Shown piece by piece: positions 1-7,497 of a DNA stretch of 64,000 nucleotides. Each line of letters starts with the position of its first letter. The first letter of the stretch is position 1. The stretch comes from Bacteroidales bacterium (GTDB lineage Bacteria > Bacteroidota > Bacteroidia > Bacteroidales > P3): the NCBI GenBank assembly GCA_017480785.1, contig JAFURZ010000010.1, positions 62,001-126,000 of the forward strand, in the 5' to 3' direction. The position numbers were made by a program, and so were the translations under genes. The notes beneath the pieces were generated by a model, which did no database searches, had not been told where the DNA came from, and saw only the letters and a list, made by a program, of their open reading frames with translations.

Positions 1-1002
1 CTGCGGCAGGCCGAGGCGGCGGTGGAGGATGCGTCGGACGTCACCTATCGTGAGAAGTACGACCAGTTGAACGAGGTGGTGCAGTGGTCCTACGGCCGTT
101 ACCGCACGTGGACTTGGGGCGTGCTGCTGGGCGTGGTGTTGCTGGCGTTGTTATTGCTTTGGGGACGCAATTCAAACAAGAAAGACGCCGACATGTACAA
201 AGCCTATGCCGCACAGGCCGAGGCCTGGACGCCTTGCGACACCACCATCACATGGGATGCCTGTGAAGCCAATGGGAGCTATTCGTTTGAGAACGAATAT
301 GCCAGTGCCAACAAATGGAAACGCGGCGAGCTTCAACGGTGCAAGAGTATGTATGTTGTCGCCCTGAAGAATATTGAGGATTACCAGCAAAAAGTCGATA
401 CGGCCACGAACAAAGAGGCCAAGGAGAGGTATCTGGAGTCGATAAAACGGAACCAGAAGGATGCGGAGAACGCCCGCCAGCGCTTCGACAGTGTGGCTAA
501 ACTGGACTTTAAGGGAATACAGAATATGGCCAAAGAGAAGGCACAGGATTGGAGCAAATATTCCAGCGAGGATTCGGGTTCATATCTGGGCTGGATGATT
601 TTCTTTGTGGTGCTGGCCGCTTTATACATCTGGACGGGCTATGCCTACGGCTACGAAGTCACACGCCACAAGACGCGTGACAAGGTGCTGGGATGGATAG
701 GCAAGATAGGTTTTTGGCTGGCAGGCGTGTTCTTCGGTAGCGGTTTGCTGATGCAGCTTTTCGCACCCGACAAGCGGGTGGAATACATCTTCAGCAGCGG
801 CCGTCGCGAGACGCACACTGAGTCCGACGTGGCCGGCACCTCGATGAATATCATGCTCAAAGTGGTGCTGATGGTTATTGGTGCCGCCATCTTTATCGGC
901 ATCTCGGTGTTCCTGATGTTCTTTGCCGTCATCGGAGGCATCATCGACAGGATACGCCGTGCCGGGGATGGAAAGGCCGTCAAGTCTGTGACCGAGCAGT
1001 AA
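1..1002 (+). CDS. Multi-pass membrane protein, 5' end outside the window
   Basis: The reading frame is open to the left edge (codons for LRQAEAA precede the first internal GTG at 22), so the true start probably lies outside. Four hydrophobic segments are visible, counting from the GTG: about residues 30-47, 190-212, 224-247 and 278-308. A hydrophilic, lysine-rich and probably coiled region with many Gln, Lys and Glu lies between the first two (about 50-185). I do not recognise a family. The layout, one membrane anchor then a helical soluble domain then three closely spaced segments, suggests an inner-membrane protein. The tail after the last segment is short and basic (DRIRRAGDGKAVKS). A hairpin follows the stop codon. 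Confidence 0.6.
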   Translation: MRQAEAAVEDASDVTYREKYDQLNEVVQWSYGRYRTWTWGVLLGVVLLALLLLWGRNSNKKDADMYKAYAAQAEAWTPCDTTITWDACEANGSYSFENEYASANKWKRGELQRCKSMYVVALKNIEDYQQKVDTATNKEAKERYLESIKRNQKDAENARQRFDSVAKLDFKGIQNMAKEKAQDWSKYSSEDSGSYLGWMIFFVVLAALYIWTGYAYGYEVTRHKTRDKVLGWIGKIGFWLAGVFFGSGLLMQLFAPDKRVEYIFSSGRRETHTESDVAGTSMNIMLKVVLMVIGAAIFIGISVFLMFFAVIGGIIDRIRRAGDGKAVKSVTEQ

Positions 1003-1013
1003 GTGTTAAAAGG

Positions 1014-1071
1014 AAACTCCCGTGCACGACCTTTGTCTCCAAATTGAGAGAAGGGTGGTGCACGGGAGTTT
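1014..1071 (+). terminator. Hairpin after the first gene
   Basis: Two perfect 14-nt arms (1014-1027 and 1058-1071, AAACTCCCGTGCAC and its complement) flank a 30-nt loop, 11 bp after the stop codon at 1002. There is no clear T-run after the stem, so it may be a terminator or an mRNA-stabilising 3' structure. Confidence 0.5.
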
Positions 1072-1118
1072 GAGAGATAGTGAATGATGATTTCGTGCGT
1101 AATAATTAGTGATGTGAT

Positions 1119-1542
1119 ATGAAAAAGTTGTTATTGCTCATATCTTTTTTTGCAATTGGAATTACCATGGCAATGGCCAATCAGTCCTCGGCCTGTGAGA
1201 ACTCGACACCGTCTCTTTATATGAGTAATACTTGTGAAGAGAAGATGGAGTATGATACAATATCCACAACACTTGATGAATGGGGGGGGGGTTATGGATA
1301 AAAAGAGCAAAGAGGGATGGTATTTTAAGGCTCTTATCTATCAGAAGGACAAAGATGTACTTCTTATCATTGAACGGCCGATTCAAGAGAAGGCATCGCC
1401 AGTGTTGTCAAAGATTAATGACTATTTGTATGGATATTCTCCAGACCAGCCTGATTTTATTGAAGACGCCTACTTTGAATCATTGTTGGGTGTGATTCAT
1501 GTTGTAAATAATAAGATTGTGGAGTGGGTTGAAACAAGATAG
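1119..1542 (+). pseudogene. Small exported protein interrupted by a frameshift at a G10 tract
   Basis: The ATG at 1119 opens a typical signal peptide (MKKLLLLISFFAIGITMAMA, cleavage near residue 20). That frame ends at 1301, just after a run of ten G (1282-1291). The +1-shifted frame continues without a stop through the same G-run to 1542 (MDKKSKEGWYFKALIYQKDK, later FIEDAYFESLLGVIHVVNNK). With nine or twelve G the two halves would fuse into one secreted protein of about 140 residues. The second half looks like real coding sequence, with mixed charged and hydrophobic residues and a natural end in KIVEWVETR. The locus is lower in GC than its neighbours. It may be a phase-variable gene, a decayed gene or a homopolymer sequencing error. 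The family is not recognised. Confidence 0.6.
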
Positions 1543-1593
1543 TCATATATGACTATCCGCATCTCCCCACTGCCAATAGGAGATGGGGGGATA
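1540..1593 (+). terminator. Palindrome and hairpin after the frameshifted gene
   Basis: A 16-bp perfect palindrome (1540-1555, TAGTCATATATGACTA) includes the stop codon. It is followed by an imperfect hairpin pairing CATCTCC (about 1560-1566) with GGAGATG (1579-1585). This is probably a transcription end, but it lacks a strong U-tract. Confidence 0.4.
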
Positions 1594-1631
1594 GCATGTA
1601 TTAATCCCGGAATTATTATGTGAGAAAACCT

Positions 1632-1744
1632 GTTTTTCGCCTGTTGGCGGGAAGTGGGCGGAGTGGGTTATTTGGGTACTTTTGTGGGCAAGTTAGGTAC
1701 TTTCGTGGGTCGATTTTGAGCATTTTGGCAAAATGGCCTTATAT
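1632..1744 (-). repeat. Dispersed ~115-bp intergenic repeat, copy 1 (inverted)
   Basis: The reverse complement of this stretch matches 10362-10477 and 57733-57848. Shared landmarks in order are a TAAGGCC and TTTTGCC start, an AAAATCGACCCAC core, two units of about 21 bp of the form CCCACGAAAGTACC plus AACTT, and a CCGCCCACTTCCC end followed by GGCGAAAA. It fills most of the 326-bp gap between the frameshifted gene and the end of the exbD operon. I see nothing else in that gap. Confidence 0.8.
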
Positions 1745-1868
1745 TGATGGCCGACTTCTGATGAGGTCGAGAGTTGTTTGAAATATGGATAAAATGGAAA
1801 TGAAAAAAAGGAAAGCGCCCCGCGGGAGGCGGGGCGCTGTGTGGAGTGTGATGCGGGATAGAGAAAGG

Positions 1869-2342
1869 TTACTTCCTCTTTCCGCCTTTGCTGGCATTGT
1901 AGAAGATTTTGAGGGCACCGGCTTTGCGGAGCTCCTGCTTGATGTCGCTAATCATACCCATGCGCACCTGCTTGTCGGCCTTGATGGCCGTGGTGATGTA
2001 GGGGCGGTCGGCTTCGGGGCGCTGGTTGCGCTCGAGTTCGACGAAGGTGATGATGTCGCTAACCTCGGAAATCTGGTCGTTGAGCTGGATACGGGGTTCG
2101 GTACCGTACTTCTTCTGCTGGTCTTGCAGCGGCACACCGACGTTGATGTAGCTCACGAGGCTCTTCTTTTCCAGTTTGGTGACTTCGGAACCCTGGGGAG
2201 GGATAATCTTCACGTAGAGCGAGCTCTCGCGCATGGTGGTGATGACCATGAAGAAGAACAGCAGCATGAAGATAATGTCGCTCATGGAGCCCATGTTGAG
2301 GGCGGGCGTCTCTTTTGCTTTTTTACCAGTGAAACGTGCCAT
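1869..2342 (-). CDS. exbD: ExbD/TolR-family proton-channel subunit
   Basis: This is the stator subunit of the inner-membrane proton-driven complex that energises TonB-dependent outer-membrane transport. The 157-residue protein has a short cytoplasmic N-terminus, one membrane helix (about 22-37) with the conserved Asp of the SMSD motif (Asp22) at its start, and a periplasmic domain. It is the last gene of a four-gene minus-strand run with exbB first, a membrane protein second and another exbD third (3-bp spacing to the latter). Paired exbD genes behind exbB are normal in Bacteroidetes. No tonB is visible nearby. The lysine-rich end (SKGGKRK) is basic. Confidence 0.9.
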   Translation of the reverse strand: MARFTGKKAKETPALNMGSMSDIIFMLLFFFMVITTMRESSLYVKIIPPQGSEVTKLEKKSLVSYINVGVPLQDQQKKYGTEPRIQLNDQISEVSDIITFVELERNQRPEADRPYITTAIKADKQVRMGMISDIKQELRKAGALKIFYNASKGGKRK

Positions 2343-2345
2343 AGC

Positions 2346-2915
2346 TTATTTTCCTCCTATCTTTGTGGGTTCAGCCTCAGAGATGGCCACGGGGATAGCC
2401 GTCTCGACGGCCTTGCGCTGGTCTTCATTGAGGTCGGCATAGTGTTTTCCGAAGCGGGTAGTGGAGAGTTCGTCGCGCATCTCGTTGATAGCGGCGGTCA
2501 ACTCGTTCTGCACCTGCAGGTACATGTCGTAGGATGTACCACGGTCGTTGCGCAGGGAGATGACACCTTTTGACACAGGGTATATGCCGAGGCCAGGAAT
2601 CTCGGTGTCGGTCTTCTCGGGCAGGTTGGGCAGATTGTTGGGGTTGCCAAGGAACTCCTTGGCACGGTCCTTCAAGTTCTCGATGCGGCCCCATTCGTTG
2701 TTGTAGAGCAGGGCGTCATCTTTGTTGACCATCACGACGAAGATGTTGCGCTCACGAACCTCTGGCGGCTTCACATCTTCCGGCAGGGGTGGCGGAAGAC
2801 GGCGCGCAATGCCCATGTCCGAGTTGATGTTGGAGACCATCAGGAAGAAGGCCAGCAGCAGGAACGAGATGTCGGACATGGAGCTTGTGTTAAGTCCGGG
2901 AGTTTTTCTTGCCAT
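2346..2915 (-). CDS. exbD: ExbD/TolR-family proton-channel subunit, second copy
   Basis: A 189-residue paralog of the following gene. The N-terminus MARKTPGLNTSSMSDISFLL carries the SMSD motif with Asp15 at the start of the only membrane helix (about 15-30), followed by a proline-rich linker (RRLPPPLPEDVKPPE) and a periplasmic domain longer than in the companion copy. It is the third gene of the exbB operon, 5 bp after the membrane-protein gene and 3 bp before the next exbD. The two ExbD proteins probably form the stator heterodimer with ExbB, working with TonB to power nutrient receptors. Confidence 0.9.
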   Translation of the reverse strand: MARKTPGLNTSSMSDISFLLLAFFLMVSNINSDMGIARRLPPPLPEDVKPPEVRERNIFVVMVNKDDALLYNNEWGRIENLKDRAKEFLGNPNNLPNLPEKTDTEIPGLGIYPVSKGVISLRNDRGTSYDMYLQVQNELTAAINEMRDELSTTRFGKHYADLNEDQRKAVETAIPVAISEAEPTKIGGK

Positions 2916-2920
2916 AATGC

Positions 2921-3394
2921 TTATTTCTTTTTAAATAGTTTGGAGACCTCGGAGTAGAGGATGGCCACTGCAGCACCGATGACAAGGATGTAGACCATCC
3001 AGCAGGCGGCGCCGATGAGCTTCGAGGTGCTCTCAGTAATGTTGTTCTTCTCCATCAGGGCCAGCGTCACATCGTTGCCTTTCGAGAGCACATAGCTGAC
3101 GACGACGACGACGACGACGATACCGACCAGCAGGAGGAATTTCTTCCAGTAGCCGGGCTCCTCTTTGAATTTGCCGGCCAGGCGAATCACGAGGAAGAAG
3201 ACGATGGCGGCGATGGCGATGGCCACGAAGCAGATAAGGATCCAATACACGGCGTCAAAGAGGCCGTTGGCCCGTACTGCTGTAAGCTCCTTCACGCCGC
3301 CGTTGTTCATGGCAAACACGATGGCCAGCACGGTGCAGACCACGGCGATGCCCAGACCCAACAGGGTGATGAGTTTATCGGTTTTCTCTTTCAT
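2921..3394 (-). CDS. Four-helix membrane protein of the exbB-exbD operon
   Basis: A 157-residue protein with four hydrophobic segments (about 8-28, 46-70, 86-104 and 127-147). Function is unknown. Its position between exbB and exbD, which to my knowledge recurs in Bacteroidetes, suggests an accessory part of the proton-channel complex. The third helix contains seven consecutive valines encoded by a GAC/GTC trinucleotide run (3098-3120), which could vary in length without breaking the frame. The lysine-rich ends (MKEKTDK, KLFKKK) suggest both termini are cytoplasmic. Confidence 0.75.
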   Translation of the reverse strand: MKEKTDKLITLLGLGIAVVCTVLAIVFAMNNGGVKELTAVRANGLFDAVYWILICFVAIAIAAIVFFLVIRLAGKFKEEPGYWKKFLLLVGIVVVVVVVSYVLSKGNDVTLALMEKNNITESTSKLIGAACWMVYILVIGAAVAILYSEVSKLFKKK

Positions 3395-3413
3395 AATTGT
3401 TTCTCTTTTAGTT

Positions 3414-3448
3414 TTTAGTGTTTAACGTTCAACGTTTCCCGTTCAAAA
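3414..3448. repeat. 7-bp-period array between exbB and the membrane gene
   Basis: Five degenerate heptamers in register (TTTAGTG, TTTAACG, TTCAACG, TTTCCCG, TTCAAAA) occupy the exbB-to-next-gene junction (3395-3458). It belongs to the same class of array found at many other junctions in this window. Confidence 0.7.
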
Positions 3449-3458
3449 GAGAAAGCAA

Positions 3459-4274
3459 TTATTTGTGATACTTCACGAGGATGTCCATGAAGCTGATGCT
3501 GCCGTCTTCCATCTGGTCGACGAGGCTCTCAATCTTGGTGAGGATGTAGTTGTAGAAAATCTGGAGGATGATGGCGACGATCAGACCGAAGATAGTCGTC
3601 AACAGAGCCACTTTCATACCGCCAGCCACGACGGTCGGGCTGATATCACCGGCGACTTCGATGTCATCGAAGGCCTGCACCATGCCGACCACAGTGCCGA
3701 GGAATCCGAACGAAGGAGCCAGGGCGATGAACAGGCCAATCCACGTGAGGTTATTCTCCAGGCGGGCCATCTGCACACCACCATAGCTGGTGACGGCTTT
3801 CTCGACGTTCTCCAGACCCTGGTCGACGCGGTCGAGGCCTTGGTAGAAGATGCTGGCCACGGGGCCACGGGTATTGCGGCAGAGTTCTTTGGCGCCCTCG
3901 TAGTTGCCGCCCTTGACGTTGTCCTCAATGCCTTCGAGGAGCTTCTTGACGTTGGAGGTGGCCATGTTCAGGTAGAGGATGCGCTCGATAACCAGTGCCA
4001 TGCCGAAGATAAGGCAGAGGAGCACGGGGGTCATCCAGCCGGCACCACCCTGGATGTACTTCTCTTTCAGTACCTGGTGGAACGACTTGGTGTCGTCGGC
4101 GGCAGCAGCGGCAGCCTCCTCCACGGGAGCGGCTTCCTCCACAACGGCCTCATCGGTGGCTTCAGCGACCTGTTCTGTAGCTTCGGCAGCGGGTTGATCC
4201 TGTGCCTTCACGTCATTGAAATTGGCAAATGTCAACAGTCCGACTATTGACATCAAAGCAAATACTTTTTTCAT
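3459..4274 (-). CDS. exbB: ExbB/TolQ/MotA-family proton channel
   Basis: The channel-forming subunit that couples proton flow to TonB or Tol motion in the inner membrane. The 271-residue protein has a signal-like N-terminus (1-24, ending DVKA), then an Ala/Glu-rich periplasmic segment (about 26-62). Three membrane segments typical of MotA/TolQ/ExbB follow, near 80-97, 174-200 and 219-243. The region LAPSFGFLGTVVGMVQAF is the conserved channel helix motif of the family. It is the first gene of the operon with a membrane protein and two exbD genes, and it has a good Bacteroidetes promoter upstream. The acidic, alanine-rich extension is longer than in proteobacterial ExbB. Confidence 0.92.
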   Translation of the reverse strand: MKKVFALMSIVGLLTFANFNDVKAQDQPAAEATEQVAEATDEAVVEEAAPVEEAAAAAADDTKSFHQVLKEKYIQGGAGWMTPVLLCLIFGMALVIERILYLNMATSNVKKLLEGIEDNVKGGNYEGAKELCRNTRGPVASIFYQGLDRVDQGLENVEKAVTSYGGVQMARLENNLTWIGLFIALAPSFGFLGTVVGMVQAFDDIEVAGDISPTVVAGGMKVALLTTIFGLIVAIILQIFYNYILTKIESLVDQMEDGSISFMDILVKYHK

Positions 4275-4337
4275 GATGTTTTTAGTGTGTTGATTATTAA
4301 TTTATTGTTTATAATTTACCTATTTTTGTTTGTTGTG

Positions 4338-4369
4338 CAAATATACATCTTTTTTCTTACGTAGTCAAA
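4338..4369 (-). promoter_or_regulatory. Promoter of the exbB operon
   Basis: On the minus strand a -7 box TATATTTG (4338-4345) is preceded by a -33 box TTTG (4366-4369) with a 20-bp spacer, matching the Bacteroidetes sigma-ABfr consensus. Transcription would start roughly 60 bp upstream of the exbB ATG. Confidence 0.75.
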
Positions 4370-4375
4370 AAAAAG

Positions 4376-5359
4376 TTATTTTTTTCTTCCCTGGAGGCTC
4401 TCCAGAAGCTCACGAAGCGGCGCTTTCTTGGCATCGTCGGCATGGATGTCGTCCAAGAGGCGTATGGCGGTATGGAACTCGTCGTCGATGGCTTTCTCCA
4501 CAGCCTGTCGCAGTGCGAGGGTGTCGTATATTGCCATCACGCGCCGTACCTTTTCCTCTTCGTCCATGTTGTCTTTGGCTGCGAATATCGACATCAGTTC
4601 CTGTTTCTGTGAGGCAGACCCGATGGAGCAGGCCAGTAGAGGAAGGAACGACTTTTTGTTGTCGCGTATGTCCTGGCCGGTTTTTTTGCCGAAAACAGCT
4701 GTGTCGCCATAGCCGTCGAGCAGGTCGTCCTGCAGTTGGAAGGCGAGTCCGGTGTGGATGCCGAAGCGGTAAAGCCGTTCGGTCTCGTCGTCAGGAGCAC
4801 CGGCATACAAGGACCCTATCTTGAGCGCGCCGGCCAGCAAGACGGCGGTCTTCTGTCGTATCATATCCATGTAGTCGTCAATCGAGACCTCCTCGAGTGT
4901 CATGTGCTCGAAGTTCATGTCTTTCTGCTGCCCTTCGCACACTTCGATGGCCGTCTCGTTGAAGCATTGCAGTATCACTTGCAGCCGTTGTGACGGTTGG
5001 CGCAGGAAGTAGCGCCATGCCAAGGCGTACATGGTGTCGCCGCTTAGGACGGCTGTGTTCTCGTCCCATTTGGTGTACACCGTGGGCTGTCCGCGGCGCA
5101 GGGGCGAGCGGTCCATCAGGTCGTCGTGCAGCAGGGTGAAGTTGTGGAAGGTCTCTATGCCGAGAGCGGCGTCACGCACTTGTCCCTCGTCGCCGCCAAA
5201 CAGGGCATTGGCCGCCAGCAGCAGGGTGGGGCGGATGCGTTTCCCGCCAAGGTGCAGGGTGTAGTCGATGGGCTCGTAGAGTTCATGGGGTTCAAAGATG
5301 AATTGCTCCTCGTTGAATATCCGCTCCACCTGTGCAAGATAGTATTTCAAACTGCTCAT
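4376..5359 (-). CDS. Polyprenyl (geranylgeranyl/farnesyl-type) diphosphate synthase
   Basis: A trans-isoprenyl diphosphate synthase that condenses isopentenyl diphosphate onto allylic diphosphates, feeding quinone and undecaprenyl carrier synthesis. The 327-residue protein has GGKRIRP (38-44), the first aspartate-rich motif DDLMD (79-83) and the second DDLLD (211-215). The frame is open further upstream, but the ATG at 5359 was chosen because it gives the usual family N-terminus and starts 5 bp after the stop of the upstream TPR gene, implying co-transcription. Product chain length cannot be read with confidence from the sequence. Confidence 0.88.
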   Translation of the reverse strand: MSSLKYYLAQVERIFNEEQFIFEPHELYEPIDYTLHLGGKRIRPTLLLAANALFGGDEGQVRDAALGIETFHNFTLLHDDLMDRSPLRRGQPTVYTKWDENTAVLSGDTMYALAWRYFLRQPSQRLQVILQCFNETAIEVCEGQQKDMNFEHMTLEEVSIDDYMDMIRQKTAVLLAGALKIGSLYAGAPDDETERLYRFGIHTGLAFQLQDDLLDGYGDTAVFGKKTGQDIRDNKKSFLPLLACSIGSASQKQELMSIFAAKDNMDEEEKVRRVMAIYDTLALRQAVEKAIDDEFHTAIRLLDDIHADDAKKAPLRELLESLQGRKK

Positions 5360-5364
5360 AAGTA

Positions 5365-6486
5365 TTATTTTTGGTAAGACACTCCGTGTTTGGTACACCA
5401 TTCACGCGCCTGGGCGTTGCCGAGGCGTGCGGCGCGTTTGTAGTTGGCCTGCTCCCGTTTGGGTTGGTTCTGGCGGGCATAGAGCTCAGCAATACGGCAG
5501 TAGGTGTCCCCGTCCTCTGGATTGATTTCTATGGCTTTCTGGTACTGACGGATGGCCTTGCCGAAGTCGCCCTGTGCGTCATAGGTGCGCCCCAGCAGGC
5601 GGTAGGCCTCGGTGAGCTTGGGGGCGAAATGGATGGCCCGACGGTACTGCTCTGCGGCCCGATTGTACTCGGCGCGTTCATAATATATGTCACCCAACCG
5701 GTTGTAGGCGTTCACATAGGTCGAATCCAGTTCCAATACATTCTGCAGGCATTCGATGGCCCGTTCGTTGTCGCCCTTGAGGAGGTAGGCCCAGCCGAAG
5801 GCATAGAAGAGTTTCACCGACTTGCGGTGGTGCTTCAGCCCGTTCCGCAGCGTGCTGATGGCCATGTCGTAGTTGTTCCGGCGGCAGTAGATGGTGCCCA
5901 GGTTGAAGTGGGCGTCGACGTTTGTCGGGTCAAGCTTCAAGGCTTCGCGAAAGGCTGTGATGGCCTCCTGTTCGTTGCCACGGCTGTAGAGCACCACGCC
6001 GGTAACATTGCGGGCCCGTGCCGACTGCGGCTCCTCTGCCGCGGCCTGACGGGCCCAATGGAGGGCGTTGGTATAGCTTTCTTCGGCGCAATAGACCAAT
6101 GCCAAGGTACCCATGGCGCTCGACCGCACCTCGTGGTCGTCGTTCTCTGCCAGCTCGATGGCCTTCTCGGAAGCCTGCCTGGCTCCCGCCCATTGGCGCA
6201 GCTCGGCCCGGCAGGATGCCAGGTGAGCCATCGCGAGCGCACTGCTGTCTGCCCGCACAAGCCATTGTTCGGCATCGGCAAAGCGCTCTTTCCCCTCCAA
6301 TAACAAACCCAACCGCAGGCGGGCCGTGGCGTTCGTGTCCGCTGCCTCGCGGTAGTACTGCTCCGCAAGGTCGGCCAAGCCTTTCTGCTCTGCATTGACA
6401 CCACGAGCCAAGCTGCCTTGTGCCAGGGTGGCCAGGGGCAGCATCAGCACGGTAATAATGATTGACAACTGTTTCATCGTCTCCAT
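5365..6486 (-). CDS. Exported tetratricopeptide-repeat protein
   Basis: A 373-residue protein with a signal peptide (METMKQLSIIITVLMLPLATLAQG, cleavage near residue 22) followed by about nine TPR units. Clear examples are DAHFNLGTIYCRRNNYDMAI, then AYNRLGDIYYERAEYNRAAE and AYRLLGRTYDAQGDFGKAIR. TPR superhelices bind partner proteins, so a periplasmic scaffold role is likely, but no partner can be named. It lies 5 bp upstream of the polyprenyl synthase gene on the same strand and is divergent from aguB across a 123-bp gap. The last repeat ends with EWCTKHGVSYQK. Confidence 0.8.
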   Translation of the reverse strand: METMKQLSIIITVLMLPLATLAQGSLARGVNAEQKGLADLAEQYYREAADTNATARLRLGLLLEGKERFADAEQWLVRADSSALAMAHLASCRAELRQWAGARQASEKAIELAENDDHEVRSSAMGTLALVYCAEESYTNALHWARQAAAEEPQSARARNVTGVVLYSRGNEQEAITAFREALKLDPTNVDAHFNLGTIYCRRNNYDMAISTLRNGLKHHRKSVKLFYAFGWAYLLKGDNERAIECLQNVLELDSTYVNAYNRLGDIYYERAEYNRAAEQYRRAIHFAPKLTEAYRLLGRTYDAQGDFGKAIRQYQKAIEINPEDGDTYCRIAELYARQNQPKREQANYKRAARLGNAQAREWCTKHGVSYQK

Positions 6487-6562
6487 TAACGAGACGATGT
6501 TTTTTTTATTGTGTCCTCCGACGGAATACTTTTTCCCCTGAACGGAGGCATATTATATATTT

Positions 6563-6596
6563 TTTGTTCCACTATTAATATTTTTTAGTATCTTTG
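6563..6596 (+). promoter_or_regulatory. Promoter of aguB
   Basis: A -7 box TATCTTTG (6589-6596) has a candidate -33 TTTG at 6563-6566 (22-bp spacer, slightly long). It lies just upstream of the aguB ATG at 6610, so the transcript leader is very short. Confidence 0.65.
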
Positions 6597-6609
6597 CACC
6601 CTCAAACCA

Positions 6610-7485
6610 ATGTCCGATATGAACAAAGTGAAAGTGGGAATCGCGCAGATGAGCTGCGTCGAGGATAAGGCGCAAAACATTGAGCGCTATACTGAAAAGG
6701 TGCGTGAATTGGCCGCTGCCGGCGCACAGATTATCTGTCTGCAGGAGCTCTTCGCCTCGCTCTATTTCTGCGACGAAGAACGCTATGAGAACTTCCGTCT
6801 GGCCGAGGCCATCCCCGAAGGCCCCACCACGCAGCACTTCATGGCTTTGGCCAAGGAGCTGGGGGTGGTGCTCGTGTGCTCCATGTTCGAGAAGCGGGCC
6901 GAAGGCCTGTACCACAACACCACGGCCGTCATCGACGCCGACGGCACCTACCTGGGCAAGTACCGCAAGATGCACATCCCCGACGACCCGGGCTACTACG
7001 AGAAGTTCTACTTCACCCCCGGCGACCTGGGCTACCGTGTCTTCAAGACCAAATACGCCACCATTGGAGTCCTCATCTGCTGGGACCAGTGGTACCCCGA
7101 GGCCGCCCGCATCACCGCCCTCATGGGGGCCCAGATTCTCTTCTTCCCCACGGCCATCGGCTGGGACGTGCGCCAGAACGAGCACGACAACCGCGAGCAG
7201 TATGCCGCCTGGCAGACCATCCAGCGCAGCCACGCCGTGGCCAACGGAGTGCCCGTTGTCAGCGTCAATCGCACGGGTAGGGAAGGGGGCATGCAGTTCT
7301 GGGGCGGAAGCTTCGTCGCCAACGCCTTCGGCCGTGTCATCTACCAGGCCCCTCATTACGACGAGGCCATCCATGTCAGCACCCTCGACCTCGACGAGAC
7401 CGACCACTACCGCCGCCACTGGCCCTATCTCCGCGACCGCCGTATCGACTCCTACGGCCCCATCCTCAACCGCTTTATCGACTAA
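6610..7485 (+). CDS. aguB: N-carbamoylputrescine amidase
   Basis: A nitrilase-superfamily amidase that hydrolyses N-carbamoylputrescine to putrescine, CO2 and ammonia, the last step of the agmatine route. The 291-residue protein shows the Glu-Lys-Cys triad: Glu46 in CLQELF, Lys120 in KYRKMHIP and Cys157 in VLICWDQWYPE. The PDDPGYYEKFYFTPGD segment is typical of the AguB subgroup rather than generic nitrilases. The gene precedes agmatine deiminase with a 12-bp gap, which makes the assignment firm. A second in-frame ATG three codons downstream (6619) is a possible alternative start. Confidence 0.93.
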   Translation: MSDMNKVKVGIAQMSCVEDKAQNIERYTEKVRELAAAGAQIICLQELFASLYFCDEERYENFRLAEAIPEGPTTQHFMALAKELGVVLVCSMFEKRAEGLYHNTTAVIDADGTYLGKYRKMHIPDDPGYYEKFYFTPGDLGYRVFKTKYATIGVLICWDQWYPEAARITALMGAQILFFPTAIGWDVRQNEHDNREQYAAWQTIQRSHAVANGVPVVSVNRTGREGGMQFWGGSFVANAFGRVIYQAPHYDEAIHVSTLDLDETDHYRRHWPYLRDRRIDSYGPILNRFID

Positions 7486-7497
7486 CACCTCGCTTTT

